From Haloarcula halobia (lineage in GTDB: Archaea > Halobacteriota > Halobacteria > Halobacteriales > Haloarculaceae): a stretch of DNA of 64,000 nt. Positions 33,239 to 42,334 of this stretch are shown piece by piece; positions within the stretch are counted from its first letter, which is position 1; every line of letters starts with the position of its first letter. Under the pieces are notes generated by a model. That model saw only the letters and a program-made list of their open reading frames with translations. It searched no databases and was not told the origin of the DNA. A program made the position numbers and the translations under genes. Location: NCBI RefSeq assembly GCF_029338255.1, contig NZ_CP119787.1:2523631-2587630 (forward strand), written 5' to 3'.

Positions 33239-35332
33239 ATGGCTGCATTCACATACGCACCCGCGATCGTGCTGTTGCCGTTCGTATCGTTCCTGGTCGC
33301 GCTGTTCCTCGGCGATCGGATGCCGAAAGGGGGCGCGCTGGCCGGCATCGCCGCGACCGGTGGGTCGCTGCTGCTCTCCATCTGGGTCGCGCTCACCGTC
33401 GCCGGCGGCGGCGCGTACAACGAGTTCGTCTACACGTGGGTCGCCGGCGTCGAGTCGGTGACGCTACGCTTTGGCCTCCTTCTGGACCCGCTCTCTGCGC
33501 TCATGTTGCTCATCGTCACGCTCATCTCGTTCCTCGTCCACATCTTCTCGCTCGGGTACATGAACGACGAGGACGAGACGGGCCTCCCGCGCTACTACGC
33601 CGGCCTCGGCCTGTTCACGGCGAGCATGCTCGGGTTCGTCGTCGCCAACAACCTCCTCATGGCGTTCATGTTCTTCGAGCTGGTGGGGCTGTGTTCCTAC
33701 CTGCTCATCGGGTTCTGGTTCCGCGAGGACGGCCCGCCGAGTGCCGCGAAGAAGGCGTTCCTGGTCACCCGCTTCGGTGACTACTTCTTCCTCATCGGCG
33801 TCGTCGGCGTCGTCGCCACCTTCGGCACGGGCCTGTTTGCCCCCATCACCGAGGGCGGCGAGGTCGTCGCCCAGAGCTTCCCGGTGCTGGCCGAACACGC
33901 CGTCGTCGACGGCGAGACGGAGGCCATCGCGATGCTCGACACCGTCGGTCTCTCCGCGCAGGCGTGGTTCACGGTGCTTGGCCTGCTGGTGCTCGGTGGG
34001 GTCATCGGCAAGTCCGCGCAGTTCCCGCTGCACACCTGGCTCCCCGACGCGATGGAGGGCCCGACGCCCGTCTCGGCGCTCATCCACGCGGCGACGATGG
34101 TCGCGGCCGGCGTCTACCTCGTCGCGCGGATGTACGGCTTTTATGCCATCTCCCCGACCGCACTGGCTGTCATCGCGCTCATCGGTGGGTTCACGGCGCT
34201 GTTCGCCGCCACCATGGGCCTCGTCAAACAGGAGATCAAGCAGGTGCTCGCGTACTCCACCATCTCCCAGTACGGGTACATGATGCTCGCGCTGGGCTCC
34301 GGTGGCTACATCGCGGCGGTCTTCCACCTGACCACCCACGCCGTGTTCAAGGCGCTGCTGTTCCTCGGCGCGGGGTCGGTCATCATCGCCATGCACCACA
34401 ACGAGAACATGTGGGACATGGGCGGCCTGAAAGACAAGATGCCGGTGACCTACTACGCGTTCCTCTCCGGGTCGCTCGCGCTCGCCGGCATCCTGCCCTT
34501 TGCCGGCTTCTGGTCGAAAGACGAGGTACTCTACGAGGCGCTCATCCACGGCCTCGGGAGCGAGGGCGGCCTCGCGACGTCCTACATCGTCGCGTACGCG
34601 ATGGGACTGCTGGCCGTCTTCTTCACCGGCTTCTACACCTTCCGGATGGTCTTCCTGACCTTCCACGGCGAGCCCCGGACCGACACCGCGCGTGACCCCC
34701 ACGGCGTTCGCTGGAACGTCAAGGGGCCGCTTGCGGTGCTGGGCGTGCTCGCCGCGACGGTCGGGTTCATCAACATGAAACCCGTCGCGGAACTGACCGG
34801 CGCGCACATCGACTTCCTGCACGCGTGGCTCGAAGGACCCGAAGAGGGCGGCTGGCCGGCCGCGCTCGTGACCGACTCGCATCACTACGGCGAACTGCTG
34901 CACGACGTGGCGGGCGTCTCGGCCGGTGAACCGCTCGGTTCGATCGGCACGCTGCTGGCGTCGGCGGCCGTCTCTCTCGCACTCGCTGTCGCCGGGGCCG
35001 GCCTCGCGACCGTGCTGTACCGCGGTCCGGACCCGGTCGAGCACACGGACAAACTCGGCAGTCTGAAGACCCTATTCATGCACAACTACTACCAGGACGA
35101 GTACCAGGTGTGGCTCGCGACGGGGCTTACCTACCCCCTCGCACGCGTGATGGACAAGTTCGACCAGGGCGTCGTCGACGGCGTCGTCAACGGCGTCTCC
35201 AGCGTGAGCCTGTTCAGCGGCCAGCGCGTCCGGCGCATCCAGTCGGGCGTCGTCAGTAACTACGCGACGCTGCTGACGCTGGGGCTGGTCCTGCTGCTTG
35301 CGGCCTTCGGCATCATCGGGGGGTGGTTCTGA
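33239..35332 (+). CDS. nuoL: Complex I antiporter-like subunit NuoL
   Basis: A 697-residue polytopic subunit, the distal proton pump with the long lateral helix. Family landmarks include FFELVGLCSYLLIGFWF, GKSAQFPLHTWLPDAMEGPTPVSALIHAATMV, the central lysine/histidine region VKQEIKQVLAYSTISQYGYM, and HAVFKALLFLGAGSVI. The C-terminal part contains the lateral helix and a last anchor. It starts four bases after the nuoK stop. Confidence 0.97.
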   Translation: MAAFTYAPAIVLLPFVSFLVALFLGDRMPKGGALAGIAATGGSLLLSIWVALTVAGGGAYNEFVYTWVAGVESVTLRFGLLLDPLSALMLLIVTLISFLVHIFSLGYMNDEDETGLPRYYAGLGLFTASMLGFVVANNLLMAFMFFELVGLCSYLLIGFWFREDGPPSAAKKAFLVTRFGDYFFLIGVVGVVATFGTGLFAPITEGGEVVAQSFPVLAEHAVVDGETEAIAMLDTVGLSAQAWFTVLGLLVLGGVIGKSAQFPLHTWLPDAMEGPTPVSALIHAATMVAAGVYLVARMYGFYAISPTALAVIALIGGFTALFAATMGLVKQEIKQVLAYSTISQYGYMMLALGSGGYIAAVFHLTTHAVFKALLFLGAGSVIIAMHHNENMWDMGGLKDKMPVTYYAFLSGSLALAGILPFAGFWSKDEVLYEALIHGLGSEGGLATSYIVAYAMGLLAVFFTGFYTFRMVFLTFHGEPRTDTARDPHGVRWNVKGPLAVLGVLAATVGFINMKPVAELTGAHIDFLHAWLEGPEEGGWPAALVTDSHHYGELLHDVAGVSAGEPLGSIGTLLASAAVSLALAVAGAGLATVLYRGPDPVEHTDKLGSLKTLFMHNYYQDEYQVWLATGLTYPLARVMDKFDQGVVDGVVNGVSSVSLFSGQRVRRIQSGVVSNYATLLTLGLVLLLAAFGIIGGWF

Positions 35333-36870
35333 TGGTGATGGTCGCTGCCCTCCTCGCGATTACGCTGCTGGGCGCGGGCGTCGTCATGCTCGCGCCAGAT
35401 CGCTACGCCGGCAAGCTCGCGGCTGCGATCAGTGCCGTCCCGGCGCTCCTGAGCGTCTACATGTACTGGGCCTACCTGACCCAGTTCGAGGGGACCGGCA
35501 ACGCCCTGCTGCAACCGGGTGACGTCGCCTTCGGGCAACAGATTCCGTGGATCGACTTCGGTGGCCTCACCGTCTCCTACTACGTCGGGCTGGACGGCGT
35601 CAGCATGCCGCTGCTCGCGCTGACGACTATCCTCACCACGCTGGCCATCGTCTCGGCCTGGACGCCCATCGACGAGCGCCAGTCCCAGTTCTACGGCCTG
35701 ATGCTGTTCATGGAGATGAGTCTCATCGGCGTCTTCTCCGCGCTCGATTTCTTCCTCTGGTTCGTCTTCTGGGAGGGCGTGCTCATCCCGATGTACTTCC
35801 TCATCGGTGTCTGGGGCGGCCCCCGGCGCAAGTACGCCGCCATCAAGTTCTTCGTCTACACGAACGTGGCCTCGCTGGTCATGTTTGCGGGCCTGTTCGC
35901 GCTGGTCTTCTCGACGGACCTCACCTCGCTGGCCCTGCCCGCGATGGCCGAGGCGTTCCGGTCGGCCAGCGGCCTGCCCACCGTCTTCGGGATGAACCTG
36001 CTGACCCTCTCTTTCATCCTGATGTTCTTCGGGTTCGCGGTGAAGGTGCCCGTCTTCCCGTTCCACACCTGGCTCCCGGACGCCCACGTCGAGGCGCCGA
36101 CGCCGGTGTCGGTGATGCTTGCGGGCGTCCTCCTGAAGATGGGGACCTACGCGCTCCTGCGGTTCAACTTCACGATGCTACCGGAGACGGCCCAGCAGCT
36201 CGCGGTGCCACTGGCCATCGTCGGCGTCGTCAGCGTCATCTACGGCGCGATGCTGGCGCTGGCCCAGCGTGATCTGAAACGCATCGTCGCGTACTCCTCC
36301 ATCTCGTCGATGGGGTATGTCATCCTGGGCCTGGTCGCCTTTACCCCGCACGGCATGGGCGGTGCGACCTTCCAGATGATCGCCCACGGCCTCATCTCCG
36401 GGCTGATGTTCATGTCCGTCGGCGTCATCTACAACGTGACCCACACACGCATGGTCGGCGACATGTCCGGCCTCGCCGACAAGATGCCCTGGACGGTCGG
36501 CATCTTCGTCTCGGCCGCCTTCGGCTACATGGGCCTGCCCCTGATGGCCGGGTTCGCCGCCGAGTTCCTCATCTTCCAGGGCGCCTTCGACGCCGCGACG
36601 CTGGGTAGCGCCGCGCCGGTGCTCACGGCGGCCGCGATGTTCGGCATCGTCATCGTCGCGGGCTACCTGCTGTGGGCCATGCAGCGTACCCTCTTCGGTG
36701 CGTTCAACCTAGAGACGGACTACACGGTGTCTGAGGCACCGTTCCACGACGTCGCACCGCTGGCGGTGCTCTTGCTGCTCGTCATCGTGCTCGGCGTCAA
36801 CCCCGACCTCTCCTACGAGATGATACAGAACTCGATTCTCCCGGTCATTGACCTCGGAGGTGGTGTATAG
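35332..36870 (+). CDS. nuoM: Complex I antiporter-like subunit NuoM
   Basis: A 512-residue antiporter-like membrane subunit. Key motifs are FFLWFVFWEGVLIPMYFLIG (membrane Glu) and VPVFPFHTWLPDAHVEAPTPVSV. RDLKRIVAYSSISSMGYVIL follows and carries the proton-path Lys. The ATG shares one base with the nuoL stop; a second ATG two codons later is possible. It sits between NuoL and NuoN as in other complex I operons. Confidence 0.97.
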   Translation: MVMVAALLAITLLGAGVVMLAPDRYAGKLAAAISAVPALLSVYMYWAYLTQFEGTGNALLQPGDVAFGQQIPWIDFGGLTVSYYVGLDGVSMPLLALTTILTTLAIVSAWTPIDERQSQFYGLMLFMEMSLIGVFSALDFFLWFVFWEGVLIPMYFLIGVWGGPRRKYAAIKFFVYTNVASLVMFAGLFALVFSTDLTSLALPAMAEAFRSASGLPTVFGMNLLTLSFILMFFGFAVKVPVFPFHTWLPDAHVEAPTPVSVMLAGVLLKMGTYALLRFNFTMLPETAQQLAVPLAIVGVVSVIYGAMLALAQRDLKRIVAYSSISSMGYVILGLVAFTPHGMGGATFQMIAHGLISGLMFMSVGVIYNVTHTRMVGDMSGLADKMPWTVGIFVSAAFGYMGLPLMAGFAAEFLIFQGAFDAATLGSAAPVLTAAAMFGIVIVAGYLLWAMQRTLFGAFNLETDYTVSEAPFHDVAPLAVLLLLVIVLGVNPDLSYEMIQNSILPVIDLGGGV

Positions 36871-38460
36871 ATGGTGACACAGCTGGCGCCGCTGCAGGCG
36901 GCAGCGGTCCCCGGATGGACGGCGCTGGCGCCCCCGCTGGCGCTCGCCGTGACCGCGCTCGTGCTGTTCCTGGTCGATACCGTCGACCCGGATACGACCA
37001 ACACCAGCCTGCTCGCGGGCATCTCCGTCGTCGGGTCGCTGACCTCGCTCGCGCTCGCCGTCTGGTTCGTCGTCGGCGGTACTGGAATCCCGACCGGCCA
37101 GGGCGGCCAGGGGACGCCGGTGCTGTTCAGCGGCCAGCTGGTCGTCGACCAGCTCGCGCTGTTCTTCATGGTCATCGTCGGCAGCGTCACCGCGCTCGTG
37201 ACGCTCGCGAGTTACGACTACGTGCGCGAGCACAGCTACCAGGCCGAGTACTACTCGCTGGTCCTGCTGGCCGCGACGGGGATGTCGCTGCTCTCGGCGA
37301 CCAACTCCCTCGCGTCGGCGTTCGTCGCCTTCGAACTCGTCTCACTGCCCTCCTACGCGCTCGTCGCGTTCCTCAAGAAGAACCGGGGCAGCGTCGAGGC
37401 GGGCCTGAAGTACTTCCTCATCGGCGCCGTCTCCTCGGCGGTCTTCGCGTACGGCATCTCGCTGGTGTACGCCGCGACCGGCGTGCTCCGATTCGACGCC
37501 ATCGCGACGGCCATCGAGAGCGGCGTCCTCCAGACCGTCGTCGACGGGTCGGTCCAGGCACAGGCCGGCGAACCGGCCGTGACGATGTCCATCCTCGGGG
37601 TCGGCATCCTCATGATCATCGGCGGCGTCGCGTTCAAGACGGCCGCTGTGCCCTTCCACTTCTGGGCGCCGGAGGCCTACGAGGGTGCGCCGGCCCCGAT
37701 CTCCGGGTTCCTCTCCTCGGCGTCGAAGGCCGCTGGCTTCGTGCTCGCGTTCCGCGTGTTCGCCACCGCCTTCCCCATCCAGGCGCTCATCGCCGACGGC
37801 GGCGCCCTGAACTGGGTCGTCGCCTTCCAGGTGCTTGCCATCGCGACGATGTTCATCGGGAACTTCGCCGCGGCCACCCAGGAGACGGTCAAGCGGATGC
37901 TGGCCTACTCCAGCGTCGGCCACGCGGGCTACGTCCTCATCGGACTGGCCGCGCTGTCCTCCTCCGGTGAGGGGCTGGCGTTCAGTATGAGTGCCGGAAT
38001 GGCCCACCTGCTCGTCTACGGCTTCATGAACACGGGTGCATTCCTGTTCATCGCGCTGGCCGAGTACTGGGGCGTCGGCCGCCGCTTCGAGGACTACAAC
38101 GGCCTCGGTCGCGAGGCCCCGCTGGCCTGTGCGGCGATGACCGTCTTCCTCTTCAGCCTCGCCGGCCTGCCCATCGGCGGCGGGTTCTTCTCGAAGTTCT
38201 ACCTGTTCTCGGCGACGATGAACGTCGGGGCGTGGTCGCTCGCGGCCGCGCTCGTCATCAACAGCGCCCTCTCGCTGTTCTACTACTCGCGGGTCGTCAA
38301 GGCGATGTGGATCGAAGAACCCAGCGGCGAGAAGCGGGTCGAGTCCTACCCGACCGGCCTGTACACCGCCGTCGTCGCGGCCGCCGTCGCGACGGTGCTG
38401 CTCGTGCCCGGGTTCGACTACGTCTCCAGCGTGGCCTTCCGCGCGGCGACGCTCCTGTAG
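36871..38460 (+). CDS. nuoN: Complex I antiporter-like subunit NuoN
   Basis: A 529-residue antiporter-like subunit next to NuoK. Landmarks are FVAFELVSLPSYALVAFLKK, AAVPFHFWAPEAYEGAPAPI and QETVKRMLAYSSVGHAGYVL. GGAGGTGG 7 bp before the ATG gives it a strong ribosome-binding site. It is the last gene of the complex I cluster. NuoE, NuoF and NuoG are not encoded here, as in other archaeal complexes. Confidence 0.96.
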   Translation: MVTQLAPLQAAAVPGWTALAPPLALAVTALVLFLVDTVDPDTTNTSLLAGISVVGSLTSLALAVWFVVGGTGIPTGQGGQGTPVLFSGQLVVDQLALFFMVIVGSVTALVTLASYDYVREHSYQAEYYSLVLLAATGMSLLSATNSLASAFVAFELVSLPSYALVAFLKKNRGSVEAGLKYFLIGAVSSAVFAYGISLVYAATGVLRFDAIATAIESGVLQTVVDGSVQAQAGEPAVTMSILGVGILMIIGGVAFKTAAVPFHFWAPEAYEGAPAPISGFLSSASKAAGFVLAFRVFATAFPIQALIADGGALNWVVAFQVLAIATMFIGNFAAATQETVKRMLAYSSVGHAGYVLIGLAALSSSGEGLAFSMSAGMAHLLVYGFMNTGAFLFIALAEYWGVGRRFEDYNGLGREAPLACAAMTVFLFSLAGLPIGGGFFSKFYLFSATMNVGAWSLAAALVINSALSLFYYSRVVKAMWIEEPSGEKRVESYPTGLYTAVVAAAVATVLLVPGFDYVSSVAFRAATLL

Positions 38461-38494
38461 GCGGCCCGCGGCAGGTTTCGCTCGTATTCCGCGG

Positions 38495-39445
38495 TCAGGG
38501 CCGCTCGTAGACCACCAGGCCGCCGGTGTCGCGGCGCTCGACCCGCCCCTGGGCCTCCAGAACGTCGAGGTGACCGACGGCCTCGCTCATCCCCGAGAAG
38601 TACTCCGTCGCGGGGAGGTCGCCAAAGAGGCCAGTCATCACCGCCGCGGGCGTGGTCGCGCCCTCCGCGACGATGTCAGCGACTTCGTCGGTCCGCCGGT
38701 CGTGGGCGGCCAGGATCTCGTCGATGCGGTCCTTCGGGGACTCGACGGGCTCTCTGTGGCCCGTGAGGAAGCGGTCGTGGCCCTGCTCGCGGAGCCACCG
38801 CAGCGAGTCGTTGAACGCGGGCAGGACCCGCGGGCGCTGTCCACCCCGGTCCGGCGGCGGCTGGAGGAACGGGTTGGGCGTAATGTCGCCCAGGACGTTG
38901 TCGCCCACGATGGCCGTGTACTCGCCGTCGTCGTCGAAACTGAAGAGTATCTCGCCCACCGCGTGGCCGGTGACCTCGTCGACGGTCAGGCGCTCGTCGT
39001 CGACGGTGACGACGTCGCCCGCGTCGAGTTCCCGGTCCGTGGCGACGCTCTGGGCGTACGCGAGGAAGGCCTCGGGAAGCTGGGTGACGGCCTCTGCCGT
39101 CTCACGGGAGATCCCACACCGCTCGAAGAAGTCAGTGAAGTACTCCTGTTCGTAGTGCAGGCGCGCGGCGAAGTCGTCCATGATGGCGGCCGCCTCGGGA
39201 CTCGCGAGGACGCGGGCCCCGCGGGACCGCAGGCGGGCCGCCAGCCCGAAGTGGTCCGGATGGGGGTGTGTCACCAGCACCTGTTCGACGTCGCCGGGAC
39301 CGAGTTCCCTGGCCTCAAGCGTCTCGAGCAGTCGCGACCACGCCTCGTCGCTGTCCGGTCCCGGGTCGACGACGGTCCGACCGCCGACGTACGCGTTGAC
39401 CGGACCCACCTGGAACGGCGTCGGGATCGACACCCGTGTGAACAT
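38495..39445 (-). CDS. MBL-fold metallo-hydrolase
   Basis: A 316-residue beta-lactamase-fold hydrolase. The zinc-binding motif is LVTHPHPDHFGLA (HxHxDH), preceded by VDPGPDSDEAW. TGHAVGEILF supplies the next His and IVGDNVLGDI the bridging Asp, with TGHREPVESPKD holding a later His. The C-terminal domain contains a winged-helix-like dimer region, as in LACTB2-type enzymes. These hydrolyse thioesters, RNA or similar substrates; the substrate here is unknown. Start MFTRVSIPT is used because the upstream frame is GC-rich shadow. Confidence 0.87.
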   Translation of the reverse strand: MFTRVSIPTPFQVGPVNAYVGGRTVVDPGPDSDEAWSRLLETLEARELGPGDVEQVLVTHPHPDHFGLAARLRSRGARVLASPEAAAIMDDFAARLHYEQEYFTDFFERCGISRETAEAVTQLPEAFLAYAQSVATDRELDAGDVVTVDDERLTVDEVTGHAVGEILFSFDDDGEYTAIVGDNVLGDITPNPFLQPPPDRGGQRPRVLPAFNDSLRWLREQGHDRFLTGHREPVESPKDRIDEILAAHDRRTDEVADIVAEGATTPAAVMTGLFGDLPATEYFSGMSEAVGHLDVLEAQGRVERRDTGGLVVYERP

Positions 39446-39531
39446 ACCGTCGTGTTCCCGCCCATCGGCCAAAACAGTTCGTGCCGCCCGGCCGGAGCAG
39501 TTCTCTCGACCCGTTGCGGGTGCCACAAAAG

Positions 39532-39537
39532 ATATAT
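39532..39537 (+). promoter_or_regulatory. TATA box for the small helical protein gene
   Basis: ATATAT within AAAAGATATATTCG lies 24-29 bp before ATG 39561, a strong leaderless promoter with a purine-rich BRE-like element. Confidence 0.7.
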
Positions 39538-39560
39538 TCGTCCTCTACGTAAGGACAGAT

Positions 39561-39830
39561 ATGAACAAACACTTCGAAGACGCACGCTACTACCTCAAGC
39601 GCGCTGGCGAGACGGCCAAGAAGGGCGTCGAGACCGAACTCGAACCCGTCGAGGAGCGGTTCCGCGAACTGACCGGCGACGAAAAGGAACCCGAACCGGG
39701 CCGACTCGAGAAGGTAAAGGCCGACCTGAAAGAGCTCCAGGAGAAAGCCGAGGGCGAGGCCGAGACGGCCATCGCCGACGCCCGCGCGAAGATCGACGAC
39801 TACCGTGGCACCACGGAACAGGAGGCGTAA
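39561..39830 (+). CDS. Small all-helical charged protein (DUF7553-like)
   Basis: An 89-residue protein starts MNKHFEDARYYLKRAGETAK and is predicted almost wholly helical. Alternating Glu/Lys heptads (GRLEKVKADLKELQEKAEGE) suggest a coiled coil. From memory it matches a haloarchaeal family annotated DUF7553, of unknown function. A strong TATA box indicates good expression. It is the last gene before tRNA-Val and the accessory region, so it probably belongs to the core chromosome. Confidence 0.7.
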   Translation: MNKHFEDARYYLKRAGETAKKGVETELEPVEERFRELTGDEKEPEPGRLEKVKADLKELQEKAEGEAETAIADARAKIDDYRGTTEQEA

Positions 39831-39841
39831 CCGGAAAGCAA

Positions 39842-39849
39842 TTCTTAAG
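39842..39849 (+). promoter_or_regulatory. TATA-like box for tRNA-Val
   Basis: TTCTTAAG lies 30-37 bp before the tRNA 5' end, matching the box of tRNA-Ala (CTTTAAG). Confidence 0.55.
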
Positions 39850-39878
39850 ACTATCCCCCCGATACCCCTGCGTGTAGC

Positions 39879-39953
39879 GGGTTGGTGATCTAGTCCGGTT
39901 ATGATACCTCCTTCACACGGAGGAAGTCGGCGGTTCGAATCCGCCCCAACCCA
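39879..39953 (+). tRNA. tRNA-Val (CAC anticodon)
   Basis: A 75-nt cloverleaf has acceptor GGGTTGG/CCAACCC plus discriminator A. The anticodon stem CCTCC/GGAGG encloses TTCACAC, so the anticodon is CAC. The T-arm is GGCGG-TTCGAAT-CCGCC. No encoded CCA is present. The sharp drop in GC content and change of gene content directly after its 3' end make this a likely integration site. Confidence 0.97.
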
Positions 39954-40186
39954 TACGCGACACGTACGGATTGTATTCGGCCGTATTCTCCGCTTTTAGA
40001 AGCTCTAACGGAAGAATCGCCGATATCGGTGGAGATTTCGAGGTCGTGAATCCATTCGCTTGTTGCACGCGGGTTCCCTCCGTATAGCGATCCGGTTATT
40101 GAATATGGTTGCCCATATAAAAAAGTGGAGGCTGATTGGAGTTTTCAGCGCGCGCGATAGTTGACTTACTCGCGGTGGGATTTCCT

Positions 40187-40513
40187 TCAAATTCGTTGTT
40201 CCATCTGCTCGAAAACTCCGTGCCATCGTTCGGGCATATCGTCAGTGTCGTACACTCCCTCGTTCGCCAGTTCTAAGAGTCGAACAGCTTCCGCATCAGG
40301 AAGGTTCTGGAGAGTCAGTTCCTCAACTGTCTTTCTCCGCGCTCGTTCGGTACTCATCGGCCGGTCGCGTTCGATTGCGGAATAGAAATGATACCAAAAC
40401 ATGAGGCTGCCCTCTGGTGGGAGAGTTGGCGGATGGGAGGGATCAAGTCGATCGGGGATTACGGGGAGTGCCGAGACCGTCGAGAGAACAGCGAGGAAGG
40501 AACGTCGAAGCAT
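40187..40513 (-). CDS. Hypothetical protein with short N-terminal hydrophobic segment
   Basis: A 108-residue frame starts MLRRSFLAVLSTVSALPVIP. A weak signal-like segment leads to a proline-rich stretch and a helical acidic C-terminus (EELTLQNLPDAEAVRLLELA). No family is recognised. Amino-acid composition is protein-like rather than the arginine-rich type of shadow frames, and no competing gene covers the region. It could be the remains of a longer gene at the island edge. Confidence 0.5.
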   Translation of the reverse strand: MLRRSFLAVLSTVSALPVIPDRLDPSHPPTLPPEGSLMFWYHFYSAIERDRPMSTERARRKTVEELTLQNLPDAEAVRLLELANEGVYDTDDMPERWHGVFEQMEQRI

Positions 40514-40674
40514 AGTGTCGACAGAGTGGTTGCGCTCAAAAATCCTTCCTCGCGTCATCACCATCCCAGGATCCAGTAGGTTCTACAGTTTCCGATACCT
40601 TGGGCTGATCTCACGAGCGTTGTTCACGTTACAATAGAATTCCAATTCGCTCAACTCTCCATCGGTCTCTTCTA

Positions 40675-41493
40675 TTAGTACATCCAGATGTGTTCCGAGG
40701 GTTCGAACGTGTAGACTTCTGGGCATTCGAATCGCGTGTCGGGAATCCGGTTCGGGGCTTGGAGCCGGTCAAGAATACCAGTGAGATGTTGGACACCGAC
40801 GACAGCAACGACTGTTTCAACACCATCCTTGTGGTACAGTTCATACAGTCGTCCTGCCATCACGTCGTCGCGGATTTGAAGGACTTGCCTGAACAACTCC
40901 GGGATTCGCTCTCTTGTTTTCTCGCGCCACTCCCGAATGAGTCCGCGATTCAACTGGTAGTACGTGTCGAGTGTGAGTTCATCCGGAGTTTCGATTAGTC
41001 CGAAACCCGTGAATATTTCCGCGTCAGCTTGGGCGAATTTCTCGTTCTGATCCTCTTGGTATCGTATATAAGGTACGTCGATCCCGGCAATCGACAAGCC
41101 GTCAGTATGCTGTGTCGCAAAAGATGCCGCTTGGACTTCGTGGTCAGGTGGCCACTCCAGGTCGAGTGTTTCTGGCTGGTGTTGACGGATCGCTTTGTCA
41201 CAAGCCTCGACAGCAATGATCTCGGGCTCATACCGTCTGATTGCGTCGAACAGCCGGTCAATAGTTTTCGACTCATGATGCAATCCTCCGAAGATATGTA
41301 TGCCTTCCACCCGTCCAGCGAGCGTATCACCTTCTGACCCCGTCGCGTAGATCGGCTTGAAGCCCGTGTGCTTGAAGAAATCGTCCGAGGGAAGATCAGC
41401 GGCCGGCTTCTTCACCGGAATCGTTGTTTCGATGGTCTGATCCAAGGGATCAGATCCTTGTGAGAAGTCAGTGTGGCGTGGATCGTCACTCAT
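40675..41493 (-). CDS. TraB/TIKI-like domain protein
   Basis: A 272-residue protein. Near residue 70 it has HIFGGLHHESKTIDRLFDAI, then YEPEIIAVEACDKAIR, and near the C-terminus VVAVVGVQHLTGILDRL. The paired GxxH motifs (GLHH and GVQH) with an intervening glutamate are the signature of the TraB/PrgY/TIKI superfamily, some of which are metal-dependent proteases. No membrane helix is seen, unlike the usual archaeal TraB proteins. Start MSDDPRHTD was chosen by composition; MVLTMSDD five codons upstream is possible. It lies alone in the island, so substrate and partner are unknown. Confidence 0.7.
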   Translation of the reverse strand: MSDDPRHTDFSQGSDPLDQTIETTIPVKKPAADLPSDDFFKHTGFKPIYATGSEGDTLAGRVEGIHIFGGLHHESKTIDRLFDAIRRYEPEIIAVEACDKAIRQHQPETLDLEWPPDHEVQAASFATQHTDGLSIAGIDVPYIRYQEDQNEKFAQADAEIFTGFGLIETPDELTLDTYYQLNRGLIREWREKTRERIPELFRQVLQIRDDVMAGRLYELYHKDGVETVVAVVGVQHLTGILDRLQAPNRIPDTRFECPEVYTFEPSEHIWMY

Positions 41494-42049
41494 TGTTAGA
41501 ACCATCGCTGGGCAGGCAGTATCCGACGTACTCTGCGGATCGATCCTGTAACAGTGTATAGTCAGCACTCAATACACCGAGCCGGTGCGCGTAAGTCTCC
41601 GATAGCATACTACATATTTGACTGATACCCGGATAAACCTCTGCCAATCAAAGCGGTTGATACGCCCAAATACGGTCGAATACGGGCTTCTAGGCGTATT
41701 AGCCGATGTGGGAACTGAGTTCTATTGGGAACCTGCGCGCGTGAGACGGCTGTCAGCGTGTTCGGTGTGATGAAACTTCCAGAATACCGTTACGCAGCCG
41801 TTGCGATACACGTCTGGATCAGGCCTTTCTTTACACCGGATGGTAGCTACGATCGTTGTGAACTTCGACGTGCCTGTGGAGTGGAAATCAGCGTACCCTG
41901 GGTTCCTCTCGTAATTTCGTACGCGCCCAGTTACACGTCTTGTACCTGCCCCATCCTCCGGTCGTTTTGCGTACATTGATATGTACAAGTGTCTGTCGAC
42001 AAGTGCTGGGCGCTCGGGTGGGACGTTCAGCTTCGAAGAGAGAGTGACT

Positions 42050-42128
42050 CCCCTGGTACCAGGGGTCTCACCTACGAAATTCGACGGTGGTGCGCCGAAT
42101 TTCGATGGCCGTAGTGGTGTACGGCCAT
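42050..42128. repeat. Three consecutive perfect inverted repeats
   Basis: First, CCCCTGGTACCAGGGG at 42050-42065, arms of 8 with no spacer. Second, CGAAATTCG (42075-42083) and CGAATTTCG (42096-42104), 12-base loop. Third, ATGGCCGTA (42105-42113) and TACGGCCAT (42120-42128), 6-base loop. The second and third hairpins abut with no gap. A run of T (TTTTT) follows about 25 bases later. Confidence 0.75.
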
Positions 42129-42304
42129 TCCATCATTTTGCCGTCTGGTATGAAGTTTTTCTGGTCACCCCGGTCTTGCCCATCGGGTGAGAGGCAAGGA
42201 CTGCCGTTCAATCGTGATCATCGTCAAGGGTCTCTCAATAGCGAGGAGCAGTGAGTGTCTCTGAGTGTCTACAGCGTAGGCTCCACTACCGCTCCACGGT
42301 ACGG

Positions 42305-42310
42305 TTTTAT
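42305..42310 (+). promoter_or_regulatory. TATA box for the PLD-ATPase gene
   Basis: TTTTAT lies 25-30 bp before ATG 42335 and selects that ATG over the GTG two codons upstream. Confidence 0.65.
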
Positions 42311-42334
42311 TCGTGTTAGACTGCTGCTGTGTGT

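Larger units (their letters stand above)
41494..42334. other. 841-bp gene-poor stretch with inverted repeats
   Basis: No convincing gene is seen here. Short frames on both strands (for example 41722-41988 minus) have no recognisable features. It contains the palindrome GTACAT-TGAT-ATGTAC at 41971-41986, three consecutive perfect inverted repeats at 42050-42128, and the promoter of the PLD-ATPase gene at its end. It could hold a structured RNA or regulatory region. Confidence 0.5.

Noticed and set aside
33464..35044. 526-codon minus-strand frame opposite nuoL
   Set aside because: It is antisense to a conserved complex I subunit, and its His/Arg/Glu/Gly-rich composition is not protein-like.
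40005..40226. 73-codon minus-strand frame just after tRNA-Val
   Set aside because: It overlaps the better-supported 108-residue frame end, lacks a promoter and has no recognisable feature.
41722..41988. 88-codon minus-strand frame (MYISMYAKRPEDG...)
   Set aside because: It lies in the gene-poor stretch with no promoter seen and an atypical basic composition; kept as noncoding.
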